Shown here: one piece after another, positions 25,929-34,744 of the stretch | Layout: each line of letters begins with the position of its first letter | Position numbering within the stretch: the stretch's first letter is position 1 | Source of the DNA: a virus | Strand: one strand, 5' to 3' | Length of the DNA: 64,000 bases | Virus record (IMG/VR): IMGVR_UViG_3300009431_000002 | Coordinates: 124,001-188,000 of that record | The notes under the pieces: model-generated | What the model was told of the DNA's origin: nothing | Databases searched by the model: none | The model's input: only the letters and a program-made list of their open reading frames with translations | Program-made: the position numbers and the translations under genes

Positions 25929-26187
25929 CTGGTGCGACTGCGAGTTCGAGCCCGATGAGGAGGCCATGCTGGTCATCGAGGGGCAGATGACCCTCTCCCC
26001 CAAGTCCGAGCGCCTGGTGCTGGGCAAGGAGATGACCCCCAAGTACTTCCACAAGGCCTGCCTCTACGAGGTGGCCATGCACGCGATGGAGCTCGACGAC
26101 GAGTACCTCGCCCAGGTCGGCGCCAACGTGCGCGAGATGCTGGAGGAGGAACTGCGCGAGAAGATCTACGACGAGCTGACTGCCTGA
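25918..26187 (+). CDS. small treble-clef-type zinc protein
   Basis: The 89-residue protein begins CDWCDCEF and carries FHKAC about 45 residues later, then a long acidic helix (REMLEEELREKIYDEL). It overlaps the preceding zinc gene by 11 bases. Its stop codon lies within a palindromic repeat and a strong terminator follows, ending this plus-strand unit. Confidence 0.7.
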   Translation: MKCDWCDCEFEPDEEAMLVIEGQMTLSPKSERLVLGKEMTPKYFHKACLYEVAMHAMELDDEYLAQVGANVREMLEEELREKIYDELTA

Positions 26188-26202
26188 CGACACAGTGTCG
26201 TC
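26186..26202. repeat. palindromic repeat, copy 3
   Basis: GACGACACAGTGTCGTC is the same 17-mer as copy 1. It begins in the stop codon of the zinc gene and ends seven bases before the terminator stem. It is the only copy outside the body of a coding sequence. Confidence 0.8.
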
Positions 26203-26208
26203 GACGCC

Positions 26209-26232
26209 GAGTGGGGGCCGCCCCACTCTTTT
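26209..26232 (+). terminator. intrinsic terminator
   Basis: An 8-bp perfect stem (GAGTGGGG, loop GCCG, CCCCACTC) is followed directly by TTTT. This is a textbook rho-independent terminator for the plus-strand unit 24901-26187, at the convergent junction with the portal gene. Confidence 0.85.
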
Positions 26233-26241
26233 AGATCGGGA

Positions 26242-28239
26242 TCAGACGACCGCCCGCTCGAGGGGCCGGCGCGGGGGCTTCTGCTCGGGGAGGGGCTGCT
26301 GAAGCGGATTCAGCGTGTCTCGCTGGCCTCCATCGCCCTCGCTCAGCAGGGCCTGGACCATGCGGTAGATGTCGGGGCTGCCCATCCGCAGCTTCTGCAT
26401 GGCCTGCGGGAACATGGCCGGCTGCTCGTCCTGGATCCGGCGCATCTCCGTGGCGATGCGTCGCGCGACGAAGCGGACGTCGACCATCTCGTTGCCGCCG
26501 GTCATCTGCCCCATGTGCATGGGGGACTGGACCTCCTGCGGGAGGTTGTCGACGTACACGGCCGCGCCGTCCGGCACACCCGGACCGATCTGCTCGCCGC
26601 GCATGACCGATGGCTGGGTCTGCGGCAGCTCGGCGTAGGACGGCGGGGACTCCGGCGGCTGCTGCATCTGCATCTGCATGTGCTGGGCCTGGATCTCGTA
26701 GCGGAGGGCCGCCAGCTGGGCCTCCCCCTGCGCCGCGGCCTGGGCCACCACCATCTCGCGGTTGGCTGCCACCTGCTTGACCAGCTCCTGCTTCTTCCGC
26801 TTCTCCTCGGTCTCCAAGTCCTCGCCGAGCTCGCGGAGGAACGTGGTGTCGGAGATCTTCATGGCCTGGTTCGCCTGGAAGTAGACCATCAGCCTCTGCA
26901 GGTCGTCGGCCATCTTGAACCGCTCGAACCGGATGGGCACCCTCGGCCAGCCGAGGAACTCGCAGATGCGGCCCATGACGAAGTCGCCAACCAGCCGGAG
27001 TTGGTCGTCGCGGTACCCACTGAACTGGTTCTCGAGGATGCGCATCGACACGTTGGTGCCGGTGTACTGCATGCCACCGAAGATGAACTCGATGGGCACG
27101 TTCATGCCCGCGATGATCTGCTCGCTCCAGACCCGCAGCTCCTGGTGGAGGATGAGCGCCCGTCCCTGGCCGCCGATCATCTCGTGGCCGAGTGGGATGG
27201 GCATCAGCGGGATGTAGTTGGGGTCCTGGCGCCAGCGAGCGATCTCCTCCTGGACCTGGTCCTTCCACTCCCCGAGGTTGATCATCGTGATGGGGTCGCC
27301 GGTCTGCCCGTTGGCCTGCGGGTACAGCACGCGCAGCGGGACGATGTGCTCCTGGGCGATCATCTCCTGGCCCTTGCGCAGGACCTGCAGGTAGAAGATG
27401 TCCTTGAGCACGGGCAGGACCAGCGGCATGCCCCAGCCCTGGTCCTTCTGGGCGATGATGGGCCGCTTGAGGTGGAACAGCGTGCCCGGCGCGAACTTCA
27501 CCGACTTCTTCTTCCGCATCGCCTCGATGAAGGTGTCGGGCACCGTCTCGATGACGTTGCGGCGGCCGATGGTGATGGCGTTCTTCAGCTTCTGCGGCAG
27601 CTTGTAGAAGTAGGTCGGGTCGGTGACGCCCTCGTTGTCGTCGATCTCCACCCGCTCCGGGTCCCACCGGACCAGCCGGATGCCCTTGGCCGTCCGCATG
27701 GCCTCGTCGTGGACCTCGGCCGGCCGGCGCTCCCCGCACTCGGGGCAGGTCAGGTAGTAGACCATCTCCTGGTAGCGGTAGTGCCTGCGGAGCTTGTCGA
27801 TGGGCGCCTTGTGGCCGCAGTGACGGCACTTGAGGTGCTTGACGAAGGGGAAGTGCACCGTGACGAAGGCGTTGCCGTAGTTGTAGTAGTCCAGCCCCAC
27901 CTCGATCTGGAACTTGCGGACCTGGAGCTGGTCCTCGAAGAGGTGGCGGTACCGCTCTCGGACGTCCTTGTCGTCGGCCTCGTAGATGATCTTGGTGATG
28001 GGGTACTCGGCCAGCTTGTACACGACCGCGTTGATGAGCGGGTTCGTGAAGAAGAAGTACCGGCACCACTGCAGCATCTGCTTGAGGCGCGCGGGGAAGT
28101 ACGTCTGGGCGGCGTCGAAGAACGGGTTGGGGTACCGCACCCCGGTCCGCTGCATGCTCGAGCCGAGCGTGACGGGCGTGCGGGAGAAGCGGGTCAGCCC
28201 GTCACCGTAGGAGACGCCGGTGTACCCGAGGCCTGGCAT
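26242..28239 (-). CDS. portal protein with inserted zinc finger
   Basis: The 665-residue protein has portal features: LINAVVYKLAEYPITKIIYE near residue 75, a long mid-section with VLPVLKDIFYLQVLRKGQEM (stem and wing helices), the IEFIFGGMQYTGTNVSMR segment, and a Gln/Pro-rich C-terminal crown (AQHMQMQMQQPPESPP). It forms the ring through which terminase pumps DNA. About residues 136-170 hold CRHCG and CPECG, an inserted four-Cys zinc knuckle not usual for portals. Virion genes follow downstream to the promoter at 31190. Confidence 0.85.
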   Translation of the reverse strand: MPGLGYTGVSYGDGLTRFSRTPVTLGSSMQRTGVRYPNPFFDAAQTYFPARLKQMLQWCRYFFFTNPLINAVVYKLAEYPITKIIYEADDKDVRERYRHLFEDQLQVRKFQIEVGLDYYNYGNAFVTVHFPFVKHLKCRHCGHKAPIDKLRRHYRYQEMVYYLTCPECGERRPAEVHDEAMRTAKGIRLVRWDPERVEIDDNEGVTDPTYFYKLPQKLKNAITIGRRNVIETVPDTFIEAMRKKKSVKFAPGTLFHLKRPIIAQKDQGWGMPLVLPVLKDIFYLQVLRKGQEMIAQEHIVPLRVLYPQANGQTGDPITMINLGEWKDQVQEEIARWRQDPNYIPLMPIPLGHEMIGGQGRALILHQELRVWSEQIIAGMNVPIEFIFGGMQYTGTNVSMRILENQFSGYRDDQLRLVGDFVMGRICEFLGWPRVPIRFERFKMADDLQRLMVYFQANQAMKISDTTFLRELGEDLETEEKRKKQELVKQVAANREMVVAQAAAQGEAQLAALRYEIQAQHMQMQMQQPPESPPSYAELPQTQPSVMRGEQIGPGVPDGAAVYVDNLPQEVQSPMHMGQMTGGNEMVDVRFVARRIATEMRRIQDEQPAMFPQAMQKLRMGSPDIYRMVQALLSEGDGGQRDTLNPLQQPLPEQKPPRRPLERAVV

Positions 28240-29178
28240 CTACGCCCTCCTCTCGGCCGAAGGCGCGAAGAGCGTGGTGCTGGGCGTCGTCGCCCCCGAG
28301 GGCGTGGGCGGCGGCCGCAGGGACTGCTGCCTGCGCTTGTGGTAGCCCAGCAGCTTGTCGATGCCCTTGCCCAGCGTGCCCATCGACCTGGAGCCGACCT
28401 CCCAGCCCGCGATGGATCCCCCGAAGCCGGTGGGCATCCCCGCGACCATGCCGGCGTGACCGCCGAGGTGCTGCAGCGCTCGTTCTGCGTGGCCCCGCGG
28501 CTTCCCGCCACCGAAGGCGTGCGGGTCGTCGCGCTTGACGATGTGAGGGGAGAAGGCTCCGCCGAAGCCCGCCAGCATGGACTTGCCTCCCACCGGCGCG
28601 TACTTGGTCAGCTCGCCGGACCCAGTCCAGCCGCGGCGCGACAGCTCCTCAGCCAGCTCACGAGGCCGGGTCGCCACGTCACGGAGCCGCTGCGACTCGT
28701 CGAAGAGGTGACTCGTCTCGGCGTGGGGCCGCACGGCCTTGGCTTGCTCCCCCATCGCGCGCCGAGTGCCCGAGCCGCCGGCCCACTCCGGTGCGTACCA
28801 CCTGTAGGCGCCCTCGGCCTTCCGGGTCTCCTTCATACCCTCCTGCAGCGCCTTGTGCGCGGCGGGGTCACCCCTGACGGCCTGCATGATGTCCTCGGGC
28901 AGGCCCTTGGTCTTGGCGTAGCTGGCCCAGTCGTCGAACCCGGCCCGGCGGGCCTCGAGCATCAGCCGCTGCGTGGCCCCCTCCACCGGGCTGAGGTGCT
29001 CCCAGCCCCGACGAAGGATCTGTCCCGTGCGGCGCGGGTCGAAGGTCTTGGCGGCGGTGGCGGTGCCGTGCGCCGCGGAGGTGAGCTGGTTGAGGAGGAA
29101 GCGAAGCGGGTTGGCCTGCTTCTCCAGCTCGTCCTCGAACGCATCCAGTCGAGCTGGCGTCAGGGCGCGAGAAGCCAT
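28240..29178 (-). CDS. virion-region protein with AFEDELEKQA motif
   Basis: I place the start at ATG 29178, with GGAG about a dozen bases upstream; a longer frame to 29262 reads through the preceding gene. Residues 13-22 read AFEDELEKQA, matching the motif in the genes at 17439 and 17871. The 312-residue chain is basic, with a Gly/His-rich section (HAFGGGKPRGHAERALQHLGGHAG). It overlaps the upstream gene by 19 bases and precedes the portal. A head-interior or connector protein is plausible. Confidence 0.7.
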   Translation of the reverse strand: MASRALTPARLDAFEDELEKQANPLRFLLNQLTSAAHGTATAAKTFDPRRTGQILRRGWEHLSPVEGATQRLMLEARRAGFDDWASYAKTKGLPEDIMQAVRGDPAAHKALQEGMKETRKAEGAYRWYAPEWAGGSGTRRAMGEQAKAVRPHAETSHLFDESQRLRDVATRPRELAEELSRRGWTGSGELTKYAPVGGKSMLAGFGGAFSPHIVKRDDPHAFGGGKPRGHAERALQHLGGHAGMVAGMPTGFGGSIAGWEVGSRSMGTLGKGIDKLLGYHKRRQQSLRPPPTPSGATTPSTTLFAPSAERRA

Positions 29179-30041
29179 GGCCGCATCATCTCCATCTGTT
29201 GGGCCAGCTGGCGCCGGCGCAGCTTCATGTACTCCCGCGCCCGCAACACTCTGGCCACGCATCGATCCACCTGGGTCTCCCCCAGATCTACTTGGTCCAG
29301 GCCCTTACCGGCAACTGATTCGTACCGCTCCTTGACCGGCCGGTAGTCGTTGATGAAGTAGCGCTCGACCTTCCCGTGCCCCAGCTTCTTCGCCGGCGAG
29401 TCCGCCGTGGGCTTGCCATCGAGGTTGTGCTCACCTCGGAAGCGCTTGGCGCAGACGTCACACGTGTCGTCCTCGAGGTCGTCCTCGTCCTCGTTGCCGC
29501 AGCTGGTACACCTGTACATCGGCCGCGCGGCCAGCCGCTGTGCGAAGTCCAACGGCGGCGGGAGGAACCACACGCCGTCCGACAGCGCGGCCGCGGCGAC
29601 GAACCGGGCCACCTCGTCCGAGAACTTCCGGCCGTCCACACTCTCCATCATGTCCACGCCGGCCGCCAGCGCGTCGAAGGAGGGCTGCTGGATGATGTCG
29701 AACCTCGGGATGTTGTTGTTCAGCGCCTGGATGGTGGGGACGAAGGCGTCCCAGCTGATCCAGCAGGCGTCCGTGGCGTGCAGCGTCTTCACCGCCATGA
29801 TCTTGTTGCGGTTCAGCTCGCTGATCTCCAGCTGTCCACCGCCGAGCAGAGCCTGCCCGAAGTACCGCTTGATGCCGTCCCACACAGCCTCCGGCACCCA
29901 CTCCCACCAGTCCTTCCCGAAGGCGGTGACGATGACGGCGTCGAGGACCAAGGGGTGTGCGTCGTGGTGGCGAAAGAGCGTGGCTGGCCGAATGTCGTCC
30001 GGCTGGGTGGTCAAAGCGGTGGCCGGGGACGCATCAGCCAT
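29160..30041 (-). CDS. hypothetical head or neck protein with zinc knuckle
   Basis: The 293-residue protein has CTSCG and CDVC about 15 residues apart, a likely zinc site, in an acidic loop (EDEDDLEDD). The N-terminal half has Trp-rich helical sequence (GKDWWEWVPEAVWDGIKRYF). ATG 30041 is preferred; an in-frame TTG lies two codons upstream. It overlaps the previous gene by eight bases. The position next to the portal suggests a head-completion role; no family is recognised. Confidence 0.65.
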   Translation of the reverse strand: MADASPATALTTQPDDIRPATLFRHHDAHPLVLDAVIVTAFGKDWWEWVPEAVWDGIKRYFGQALLGGGQLEISELNRNKIMAVKTLHATDACWISWDAFVPTIQALNNNIPRFDIIQQPSFDALAAGVDMMESVDGRKFSDEVARFVAAAALSDGVWFLPPPLDFAQRLAARPMYRCTSCGNEDEDDLEDDTCDVCAKRFRGEHNLDGKPTADSPAKKLGHGKVERYFINDYRPVKERYESVAGKGLDQVDLGETQVDRCVARVLRAREYMKLRRRQLAQQMEMMRPWLLAP

Positions 30042-31128
30042 GCGCAATCGTCTGCATGCCGACAGGGCTGTGGCCCGTGTCCGAGGCCAGCCGGGCGAGC
30101 GTGACCTTGTTGATGTCGGGCAGCGACTTGAACACGGAGACGGGGTCCTTGGCGAACTGCGTGGCGAAGTCGTCGCCGAAGTGGTCCTTGAGCAGCTGCC
30201 GATTGGCAGACAGGAGCCGCAGGTCGGCCTCGGTCACGCGCTCGGCGCCCTCCACCCACACGAAGTCCTCGGCGGTCTTCTCGAAGCAGGTGGAGACGGG
30301 GTCCAGCACGTGCTGGTCCCAGAGGTGGTCGAGGCCCGTCTGCTCGTCGAACAGCGTCAGGGCCGTGGCGAGCTTCTCGGGGTTGGCGCGTTCGTCGCCG
30401 GCGGACTTCACGAGGACGTCGAGCACCGGGTGCATGCTGGCCGGCACGTACTGGCGCCGCGCCTCGATGTACATACCGGCGTCGGGAGCGAGCGCGGTGC
30501 CGGCGTACTTCTCGATGTCGTGCGATGGCACGGGGATCCCCAGGTCGGCGGCGCGGGACGCCAGCTTCGTGGCGAACTCGCGGCGGTCGTTGGGATGGAA
30601 GCGCAGCATGTTCTCCCGGAAGAAGCCCATGCCGGCGGCGACCTCCTCGTAGGAGCGCAGCGGGTACTTGCCGAGGGCCACGCAGTCCGCTTCGGCCAGC
30701 TTCTCCTGCTCCATCACCGGCGCAGTGGCCAGCACGGAGTCCACGACCTCGGCCGTCTTCACGCCATCGGCGGTGAGGGCCAGCCCGATCTTCACCAGAT
30801 CCAGCGGGACCTGCATCTGGTGGGCCTCGTGGGCGTCGATCAGGTTGTTCACGACCTGCAGCTGGGCCTCCTTGGACAGGTGGCCCCGCTGGGACAGGAA
30901 GTAATGGGCGGACATCCATGTATTGCCGGGGTCGATGGTGGCATACTTGCAGAACAGGTTGCCGTCGACGGACGCGACGAGCGCGAAGTTCTTGGCCGGC
31001 AGAGCCTGACGCTCCTCGGGAGACAGGAAGGCTGCCGTCTTGGCCATGTCGGGGAGTTGGTCCTGGGGGACGGTACTGGCGAGCAGCGCCGCCTGGTCGT
31101 CATAGACGTCGAGGATCAATCCAGACAT
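30034..31128 (-). CDS. hypothetical structural protein, 364 residues
   Basis: This is the first gene of the portal unit, with CAGGAG nine bases before its ATG. The chain is mostly helical with one clear mixed part (FALVASVDGNLFCKYATID, then HYFLSQRGHLSKEAQLQVV). K-x-A steps recur (MAKTAAF, VKTAEV, FEKTAED, LVKSAGD). It is not recognisable as a major capsid protein, and no capsid gene is identified in the window. Head or core protein is the best guess from position. Confidence 0.65.
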   Translation of the reverse strand: MSGLILDVYDDQAALLASTVPQDQLPDMAKTAAFLSPEERQALPAKNFALVASVDGNLFCKYATIDPGNTWMSAHYFLSQRGHLSKEAQLQVVNNLIDAHEAHQMQVPLDLVKIGLALTADGVKTAEVVDSVLATAPVMEQEKLAEADCVALGKYPLRSYEEVAAGMGFFRENMLRFHPNDRREFATKLASRAADLGIPVPSHDIEKYAGTALAPDAGMYIEARRQYVPASMHPVLDVLVKSAGDERANPEKLATALTLFDEQTGLDHLWDQHVLDPVSTCFEKTAEDFVWVEGAERVTEADLRLLSANRQLLKDHFGDDFATQFAKDPVSVFKSLPDINKVTLARLASDTGHSPVGMQTIAHG

Positions 31129-31160
31129 GGAGACTCCTGTGAATGAGGCGGTCCAGTGGA

Positions 31161-31190
31161 ATCGTAGGCCCCTGCGCGCACGCGAGTCAA
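31161..31190 (-). promoter_or_regulatory. sigma70-like promoter for the portal unit
   Basis: Read on the minus strand: TTGACT, an 18-base spacer, TACGAT. Four or five bases of each hexamer fit the consensus. It lies about 35 bases before the start at 31128 and should be usable by host RNA polymerase. Confidence 0.5.
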
Positions 31191-31213
31191 GTGCAACGTC
31201 TCCCGGGAAGCCG

Positions 31214-31228
31214 GCATAAGAAAAGCAG
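31214..31228 (+). promoter_or_regulatory. GCATAAGAAAAGCAG leader box (copy B)
   Basis: It matches the 886-900 box at 13 of 15 positions and sits 40 bases before the first gene of the DNA-metabolism block. ATAAG could be a -10 element with a start site near 31227. Confidence 0.4.
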
Positions 31229-31267
31229 ATTGTAATCTGAAACCCTGCTCCGAGGAGGATGCCTATC

Positions 31268-31645
31268 GTGACCCGAGCAGCCGCGAGAGCGATTCGTTAC
31301 TCAGACCTTGCGCCGTCACCGACGACGTACCCCCGCAACCGCCCGCCGTGTTTCGGCAAGCAGTACGACCCAGCCGACGCCGAGTGCCGGCACCAGTGCT
31401 CCCACAAGAGCGCCTGTGCCCCGATCTTCCGCCAGACCCACGGGGTCCGCGTCCCCGCAACCACCACCAGCTCCGCCGTGGCGGACCGAGAGCAGACCGA
31501 GCTCCCGGAGTACACGGAGGTCGCTGCCCCCGACGAGAGCTTCTGGGCGAAGCTCGCCTTCAACTCCGCCCTGCAGGCTGTGGAGTCCGTGGTCCACGAG
31601 ATGCACTACGCCATCCGCTCCGTCCCGAGGAAGGAGTACTTCTGA
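31268..31645 (+). CDS. small cysteine-cluster protein
   Basis: I place the start at GTG 31268, nine bases after AGGAGG; the in-frame ATG 31259 touches the ribosome site and is too close. The 125-residue protein has four Cys within ~25 residues (CFGKQYDPADAECRHQCSHK, then AC), a probable metal site near residue 30. The C-terminal half is a helix. No family is recognised. It is the first gene of the long plus-strand replication block. Confidence 0.7.
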   Translation: MTRAAARAIRYSDLAPSPTTYPRNRPPCFGKQYDPADAECRHQCSHKSACAPIFRQTHGVRVPATTTSSAVADREQTELPEYTEVAAPDESFWAKLAFNSALQAVESVVHEMHYAIRSVPRKEYF

Positions 31646-32043
31646 TGGCCATGCTCAGCGTGGGCCAGACGTTCAAGCGATACCGCGAGCGCGCCAGGTT
31701 CAGCAGCTGTGCCGCCGTGGCTGGCCCCATGGGCATCTCGGGTGAGTACATCCGGCAGATCGAGAAGAAGGGGAAGATCCCCAGCGACAAGGTCGTGAAC
31801 AGCTTCATCGAGGTCTGCCGGATGCCGACCGAGGCTGCCGACGCCCTGCGGAAGGCGGTCGTCGCCGCCCGCCTCAAGCGCACACACGGCCGCAACCTCA
31901 CCCATTTCAAGGGTGCGGACCAGGTGGCCTCCGGCGTCTGCGACGACCTCCGGGAACTGCTCGACAAGATGGGGCTCATCGAAGAGGATGTGGACGCCAT
32001 CCTCGAGACCGCTCGTCAGGGGATCGTATCGAGGCTCCGGTGA
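31645..32043 (+). CDS. Cro/C1-type (XRE) helix-turn-helix protein
   Basis: The 132-residue protein starts by TGATG overlap. Its N-terminal half fits an XRE helix-turn-helix: a helix ending SCAAVAG, the turn, then ISGEYIRQIEKKGKIPS as recognition helix and loop. The rest is helical. It is likely a transcriptional regulator of this block, encoded just before the SF2 helicase. Confidence 0.75.
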   Translation: MAMLSVGQTFKRYRERARFSSCAAVAGPMGISGEYIRQIEKKGKIPSDKVVNSFIEVCRMPTEAADALRKAVVAARLKRTHGRNLTHFKGADQVASGVCDDLRELLDKMGLIEEDVDAILETARQGIVSRLR

Positions 32044-33425
32044 TCCAGTTCCACAGGCTCGACCGAGACAAAGCGTACCGGGAATCCATGCTCTGGGTGC
32101 CCAAGTACCTCGTGCCCGTGGAGACCCTGGAGGCCTCGCTGACCTACTGGTTCACCGAGACCGACGACGAGGGCAACTCCTTCGTCGCCAAGCTGGAGTG
32201 CTGGGCGGAAGAGGCTCGGCACTTCGTGCTGCCGCGGGAGTTCCCGCAGGAAGAGGTCCCCTGCGAGGTCGTCGACCTCTCTCCACGCACCGAGCGCGTC
32301 ACGTTCAACGACGACATCGCTCCCCGCGACGACGTACAGGTCGAGGCCATGGCGGCGATGCGCGGAGCCCAGACAGGCATCCTCAACCTCGGCTGCGGCC
32401 GGGGCAAGACCGTCGTCGCTCTGGAGCGCATCGCCCGCGGCGGCGGACCCGGGCTCGTCGTGGTCAACAACACCGGCATCCAGGCGCAGTGGCGCAAGGA
32501 GGCACGCGCCCGGCTCCGACTCCCGGCGGCCGACATCGGCATGGTCGGCGGGGACAGCCCCAAACGCAACGAGCTGCTCGAGTGGATGAAGCCGCTGGTC
32601 CTCGTGACCGTCCAGACCCTGTGGCGTCGCATCGTCGAGGGCCGCGTCCCTGAGACCGTCCGTCGGCGGTTCACGACGGTGGCGTTCGACGAGGCCCACC
32701 ACATGAGCGCGCCGAAGTTCAACATCGCCAGCGGCTTCTTCACCGGCGACCGCTTCGGCCTGACGGCCACGGCTCAGCGCACCGACGGCAACGAGAGGTT
32801 CTACCTCTACCACCTGGGGCAGGTCCTCTACCGGAACATGGAGGTGGACGTACCGCCCATCTGCTACTTCGCCCACACGGGCATCGCGCCGACCGTCGCA
32901 GAGCGGAACAGGTTCTTCGTCAACGACATGGTGAACATCGGCCGCGTCCGTGAGTGGCAGGCCAAGAACGCGCGACGCAACACCATGATCGCCAGGCTGG
33001 CGAAAGACGCGGTGGGCGGCGGCAACAAGGTGATCGCCCTCACCCACAACAAGAAGGATCACATCCCGCGGCTGAAGAAGAAGCTGCCGGAGTCTGGGGA
33101 GGTGACCGGGAACGTCAAGGGCGAGGCGCGACTGGTGAATCTGCACGGGAACGACGTGGTCGTCGGGACGGTGCAGGCTGCACAGGAGGCGCTGGACAAG
33201 CCGGAGCTGAACGTCGGCATCTGGTGCACCACCTTCCCCAACGAGAACGAGTTTCAGCAGGGGACCGGCCGTCTGGCTCGCCAGTACCCCGGGAAGGACG
33301 TGGCCAAGGCCATCTTCCTGGTGGACGACGTCCCCATCTGCCACGACCACGCCCGCAAGCTGGAGCGATACGCCCGCAAGCGGGGATACCGAACCGAACA
33401 CTTCAAGCTGGAGGACATCGCATGA
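32040..33425 (+). CDS. SF2 DEAH-type DNA helicase (UvsW-like)
   Basis: The 461-residue protein starts at a GTG overlapping the previous stop. Motifs: Walker A GCGRGKT (~residue 120), motif Ia LVVVNN, motif II DEAHH (~217), motif III LTATAQR, and motif VI QGTGRLARQ (~406). Size and motif spacing resemble UvsW and related phage recombination helicases that remodel branched DNA and R-loops. It lies upstream of polymerase and recombination genes, consistent with a role in replication restart or fork repair. Confidence 0.88.
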   Translation: MIQFHRLDRDKAYRESMLWVPKYLVPVETLEASLTYWFTETDDEGNSFVAKLECWAEEARHFVLPREFPQEEVPCEVVDLSPRTERVTFNDDIAPRDDVQVEAMAAMRGAQTGILNLGCGRGKTVVALERIARGGGPGLVVVNNTGIQAQWRKEARARLRLPAADIGMVGGDSPKRNELLEWMKPLVLVTVQTLWRRIVEGRVPETVRRRFTTVAFDEAHHMSAPKFNIASGFFTGDRFGLTATAQRTDGNERFYLYHLGQVLYRNMEVDVPPICYFAHTGIAPTVAERNRFFVNDMVNIGRVREWQAKNARRNTMIARLAKDAVGGGNKVIALTHNKKDHIPRLKKKLPESGEVTGNVKGEARLVNLHGNDVVVGTVQAAQEALDKPELNVGIWCTTFPNENEFQQGTGRLARQYPGKDVAKAIFLVDDVPICHDHARKLERYARKRGYRTEHFKLEDIA

Positions 33426-33913
33426 ACAAACCCGTCAAGATCCACACCGCCGGCCCCAATGAGAAGCAGGCCGAGTTCCGCAGGGAGCTGGAGGAGCTCT
33501 ACGAGAAGGCCGAGGGCGACCACCTCATCCTCATGTACGCCCACCCGACCGCCGCCTACATGGGCCGCCGTACGAACTCCGTGACCGACACGGTCGTCAA
33601 GCTCGAGAACGTCTGCTCCGTGCTCACGGCTCGCGTCCCGCAGGGCGGCGCCCTCGTCGGGACGGGCAAGCCGCAGATGGGCCGGGCGCTGGTGATCGAG
33701 CCCCCCGCCGGCGGCGAGCTGGGCATGGTCGAGAAGATGACGTTCCCCACGAGCATGCCCATCGCCGAGCTCCAGAACCTGTCTCCTCGGGACCAGCACC
33801 GGCTGCTGGAGAGCTACCTCGACCTCATCGTGGGGTCCGAGCGGAACCGCGAGACCGCCCTCGGCCCCGACCCCGAGGAGGACGACGGTGAGCCGAGTCC
33901 TGTCGAAGCGTGA
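33422..33913 (+). CDS. hypothetical protein, 163 residues
   Basis: ATG overlaps the helicase stop (ATGA). The protein has an N-terminal helix (EKQAEFRRELEELYEKA), a beta-rich centre containing VVKLENVCSVLTARVP and MGRALVIEPP, and an acidic C-terminus (DPEEDDGEPSPVEA). No family is recognised. Overlap with the UDG gene by 26 bases implies co-expression. Confidence 0.7.
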   Translation: MNKPVKIHTAGPNEKQAEFRRELEELYEKAEGDHLILMYAHPTAAYMGRRTNSVTDTVVKLENVCSVLTARVPQGGALVGTGKPQMGRALVIEPPAGGELGMVEKMTFPTSMPIAELQNLSPRDQHRLLESYLDLIVGSERNRETALGPDPEEDDGEPSPVEA

Positions 33914-34742
33914 GCTGCTGACCCGCGACAAGTGGGCCCGCGCCCAGATGGACGCGCTGGAGGAGGAGTACGCGGAGTGCGCGCGCTGCCCCACCATGGT
34001 CGACACCGGATGGTGGACGCGCGGCCACATCGTCTTCGGCGAGGGTGCGGCCAACGCGGACATCTCGGTCTTCGGCATCGCCCCCGGCGAGCAGGAGGAC
34101 GAGACCGGGCTCCCCTTCATCGGCCCCACCGGCCAGTTGCTCGACGACCTGCTCCTGCGGGCCTGTCCCTACAAGGAGCTGGACCCCTACCGTGTCGAGC
34201 GCAACCTGAACAGAGGGGAGTGGCGCGAGGTGCGCCAGATCCTCGTGGAGAAGGAGCGGCTCTTCTACTCCAACGTCACCCTCTGTCGTCCGGTCAAGCA
34301 AGAATACAACGACCGGAAGGACGTGATGGAGCTGCGCAACCGTGACCCGTCCAAGGTGGAGTACGACAACTGCGCCGAGCGGCTGCGCGAGACCTTGTAC
34401 ATCAACGACCCCTTCCTCGTGATCGCCCTCGGAGGTGTCGCGCTCACCGCGCTGATGGCACTGGACGAACGCGTGGCCCGCTCCAAGAAGTTCAGCGTCC
34501 TCGACCTGCTGGGCGAGGTCCTCGAGCTCCAGATCCCAGGGGTCATCCGGCCCGTCCGCTACCCGCTCCTGGTGCTTCCGCACCCAGCCTTCCTGCTGCG
34601 CAAGTGGGATCCCAGAGAGCGCCGAGGCTTCGTCCAACGCACCCAGCAGGGCCTCAAGCGAGGTCTTCGCATCGTCGACACCGCAAGACACGAAACGATG
34701 GGGACGGCTGTCCCCGAACGCACAGAGAAGAAACGGAGGTGA
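33888..34742 (+). CDS. family 4 uracil-DNA glycosylase
   Basis: The 284-residue protein matches family 4 UDGs, which remove uracil from DNA and carry an iron-sulfur cluster. Cys31 and Cys34 (CARC), Cys133 (NVTLCRP) and Cys162 have the expected 4Fe-4S spacing. Motif 1 reads FGIAPGEQEDETGLPFIGPTG (quoted parts: GIAPGEQED, PFIGPTG), where a Glu is more usual than Ile in GEAPG. Motif 2 is LPHPAF (~residue 230). GTG 33888 follows AGGAGGACG. A UDG implies the phage DNA does not itself contain uracil. Confidence 0.88.
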   Translation: MSRVLSKRELLTRDKWARAQMDALEEEYAECARCPTMVDTGWWTRGHIVFGEGAANADISVFGIAPGEQEDETGLPFIGPTGQLLDDLLLRACPYKELDPYRVERNLNRGEWREVRQILVEKERLFYSNVTLCRPVKQEYNDRKDVMELRNRDPSKVEYDNCAERLRETLYINDPFLVIALGGVALTALMALDERVARSKKFSVLDLLGEVLELQIPGVIRPVRYPLLVLPHPAFLLRKWDPRERRGFVQRTQQGLKRGLRIVDTARHETMGTAVPERTEKKRR

Positions 34743-34744
34743 AT

